A DNA stretch of 6,011 nucleotides from DASSBG01 sp965651365 (GTDB taxonomy: Bacteria > Pseudomonadota > Gammaproteobacteria > Xanthomonadales > Rhodanobacteraceae): NCBI GenBank assembly GCA_965651365.1, contig CBFGSA010000150.1, positions 1 through 6,011 on the forward strand, in the 5' to 3' direction. Positions within the stretch are counted from its first letter, which is position 1, and the number at the start of each line of letters is the position of its first letter. Below the pieces are notes generated by a model that was given only the letters and a program-made list of their open reading frames with translations, did no database searches and was not told where the DNA came from. Below are positions 5,807-6,011 of the stretch, one piece after another. Both the position numbers and the translations under genes were made by a program.

Positions 5807-5894
5807 AGGTTGGGTTGAGCCGCAGGCGAAACCCGACATCGTGGATCAGGGAGTGCGCGGAGATCGTTGGGTTTCGCGGCGCTCAACCCAAGCT
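5807..5894. repeat. Inverted repeat pair with GGGTTGAGC / GAAACCC core
   Basis: The left arm (5807-5840) and the complement of the right arm (5862-5894) share TTGGGTTGAGC and CGAAACCC, with small differences between them, around a 21-base spacer. This resembles a widespread intergenic repeat of gammaproteobacteria that reads roughly GTAGCTTGGGTTGAGCGC (right arm, minus strand). The pair can form a long hairpin. It sits only a few bases from the REP-like pair, so two repeat types are stacked after nfuA. Confidence 0.8.
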
Positions 5895-5922
5895 ACGGCA
5901 CGTTTCGAAGCGGTGCATTACG

Positions 5923-5977
5923 ACACAACCCCCTGAGTCAGGGGGCGATCCGCGGAGCAGCCGCGGATGGGGGTGTG
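5923..5977. repeat. GC-rich stem-loop cluster with competing pairings
   Basis: CCCCCTGAGTCAGGGGG (5929-5945) is symmetric except for its central base. Next comes ATCCGCGG (5948-5955), loop AGCAG, and CCGCGGAT (5961-5968), a perfect 8-bp stem. GGGGGTGTG (5969-5977) can alternatively pair with ACACAACCCCC (5923-5933). No T-run follows, so it is not a standard terminator. The rest of the window to 6011 shows no gene. Confidence 0.7.
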
Positions 5978-6011
5978 GGGACGCAGGCCGGGGCCCGAAA
6001 CTTTGCGCAGC

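Noticed and set aside
1..6011. CRISPR array, toxin-antitoxin, phage or defence genes
   Set aside because: No regularly spaced repeat-spacer pattern and no gene with such domains was found.

Overview
The window is GC-rich, gene-dense chromosomal DNA that looks like a gammaproteobacterium of the Xanthomonadales (Lysobacterales), perhaps near Rhodanobacteraceae. This placement is inferred from three things: the order smr / surE-pcm-yqaA-nlpD, the 225-residue Pcm, and the intergenic repeat types (REP-like GTAGGAGCGG hairpins, ACTCGGG heptads, and inverted repeats ending TAACCCGG). No rRNA or complete tRNA is present to confirm it.

Layout, left to right. Bases 1-289 hold no convincing gene; they carry two copies of a 55-bp palindrome-rich repeat, 142 bp apart. 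A short lipoprotein gene of unknown function (290-868, +) runs almost stop-to-stop into a broken gene on the opposite strand (874-1101, -). That remnant keeps only the C-terminal tail of a choice-of-anchor Q type surface protein. Next on the minus strand is an Smr-domain gene of SmrB type (1095-1649). A 182-bp nearly palindromic element (1660-1841) separates it from the divergent surE.

The core is a tight plus-strand operon: surE (nucleotidase), pcm (L-isoaspartyl methyltransferase), a yqaA-like DedA/VTT membrane protein, and nlpD (lipoprotein activator of cell-wall amidases). Two of its junctions are ATGA stop/start overlaps and the third gap is 25 bp. The themes are stress survival (SurE, Pcm) and envelope or cell-separation functions (YqaA, NlpD). 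In Escherichia coli nlpD is followed by rpoS; here it is followed by a heptad repeat, a possible terminator and a separate promoter for nfuA, an Fe-S carrier gene.

The right end (5730-6011) is non-coding and packed with repeats: an inverted pair of REP-like hairpins, the first of which supplies the nfuA stop codon; a second inverted pair with a GGGTTGAGC/GAAACCC core; and a compact GC-rich stem-loop cluster with two mutually exclusive pairings.

I see no CRISPR array, defence system, transposase gene or obviously new multi-gene system. The most interesting items are the non-coding elements placed against gene boundaries, a possible 9-codon upstream ORF coupled to nfuA, and the surface-protein remnant.
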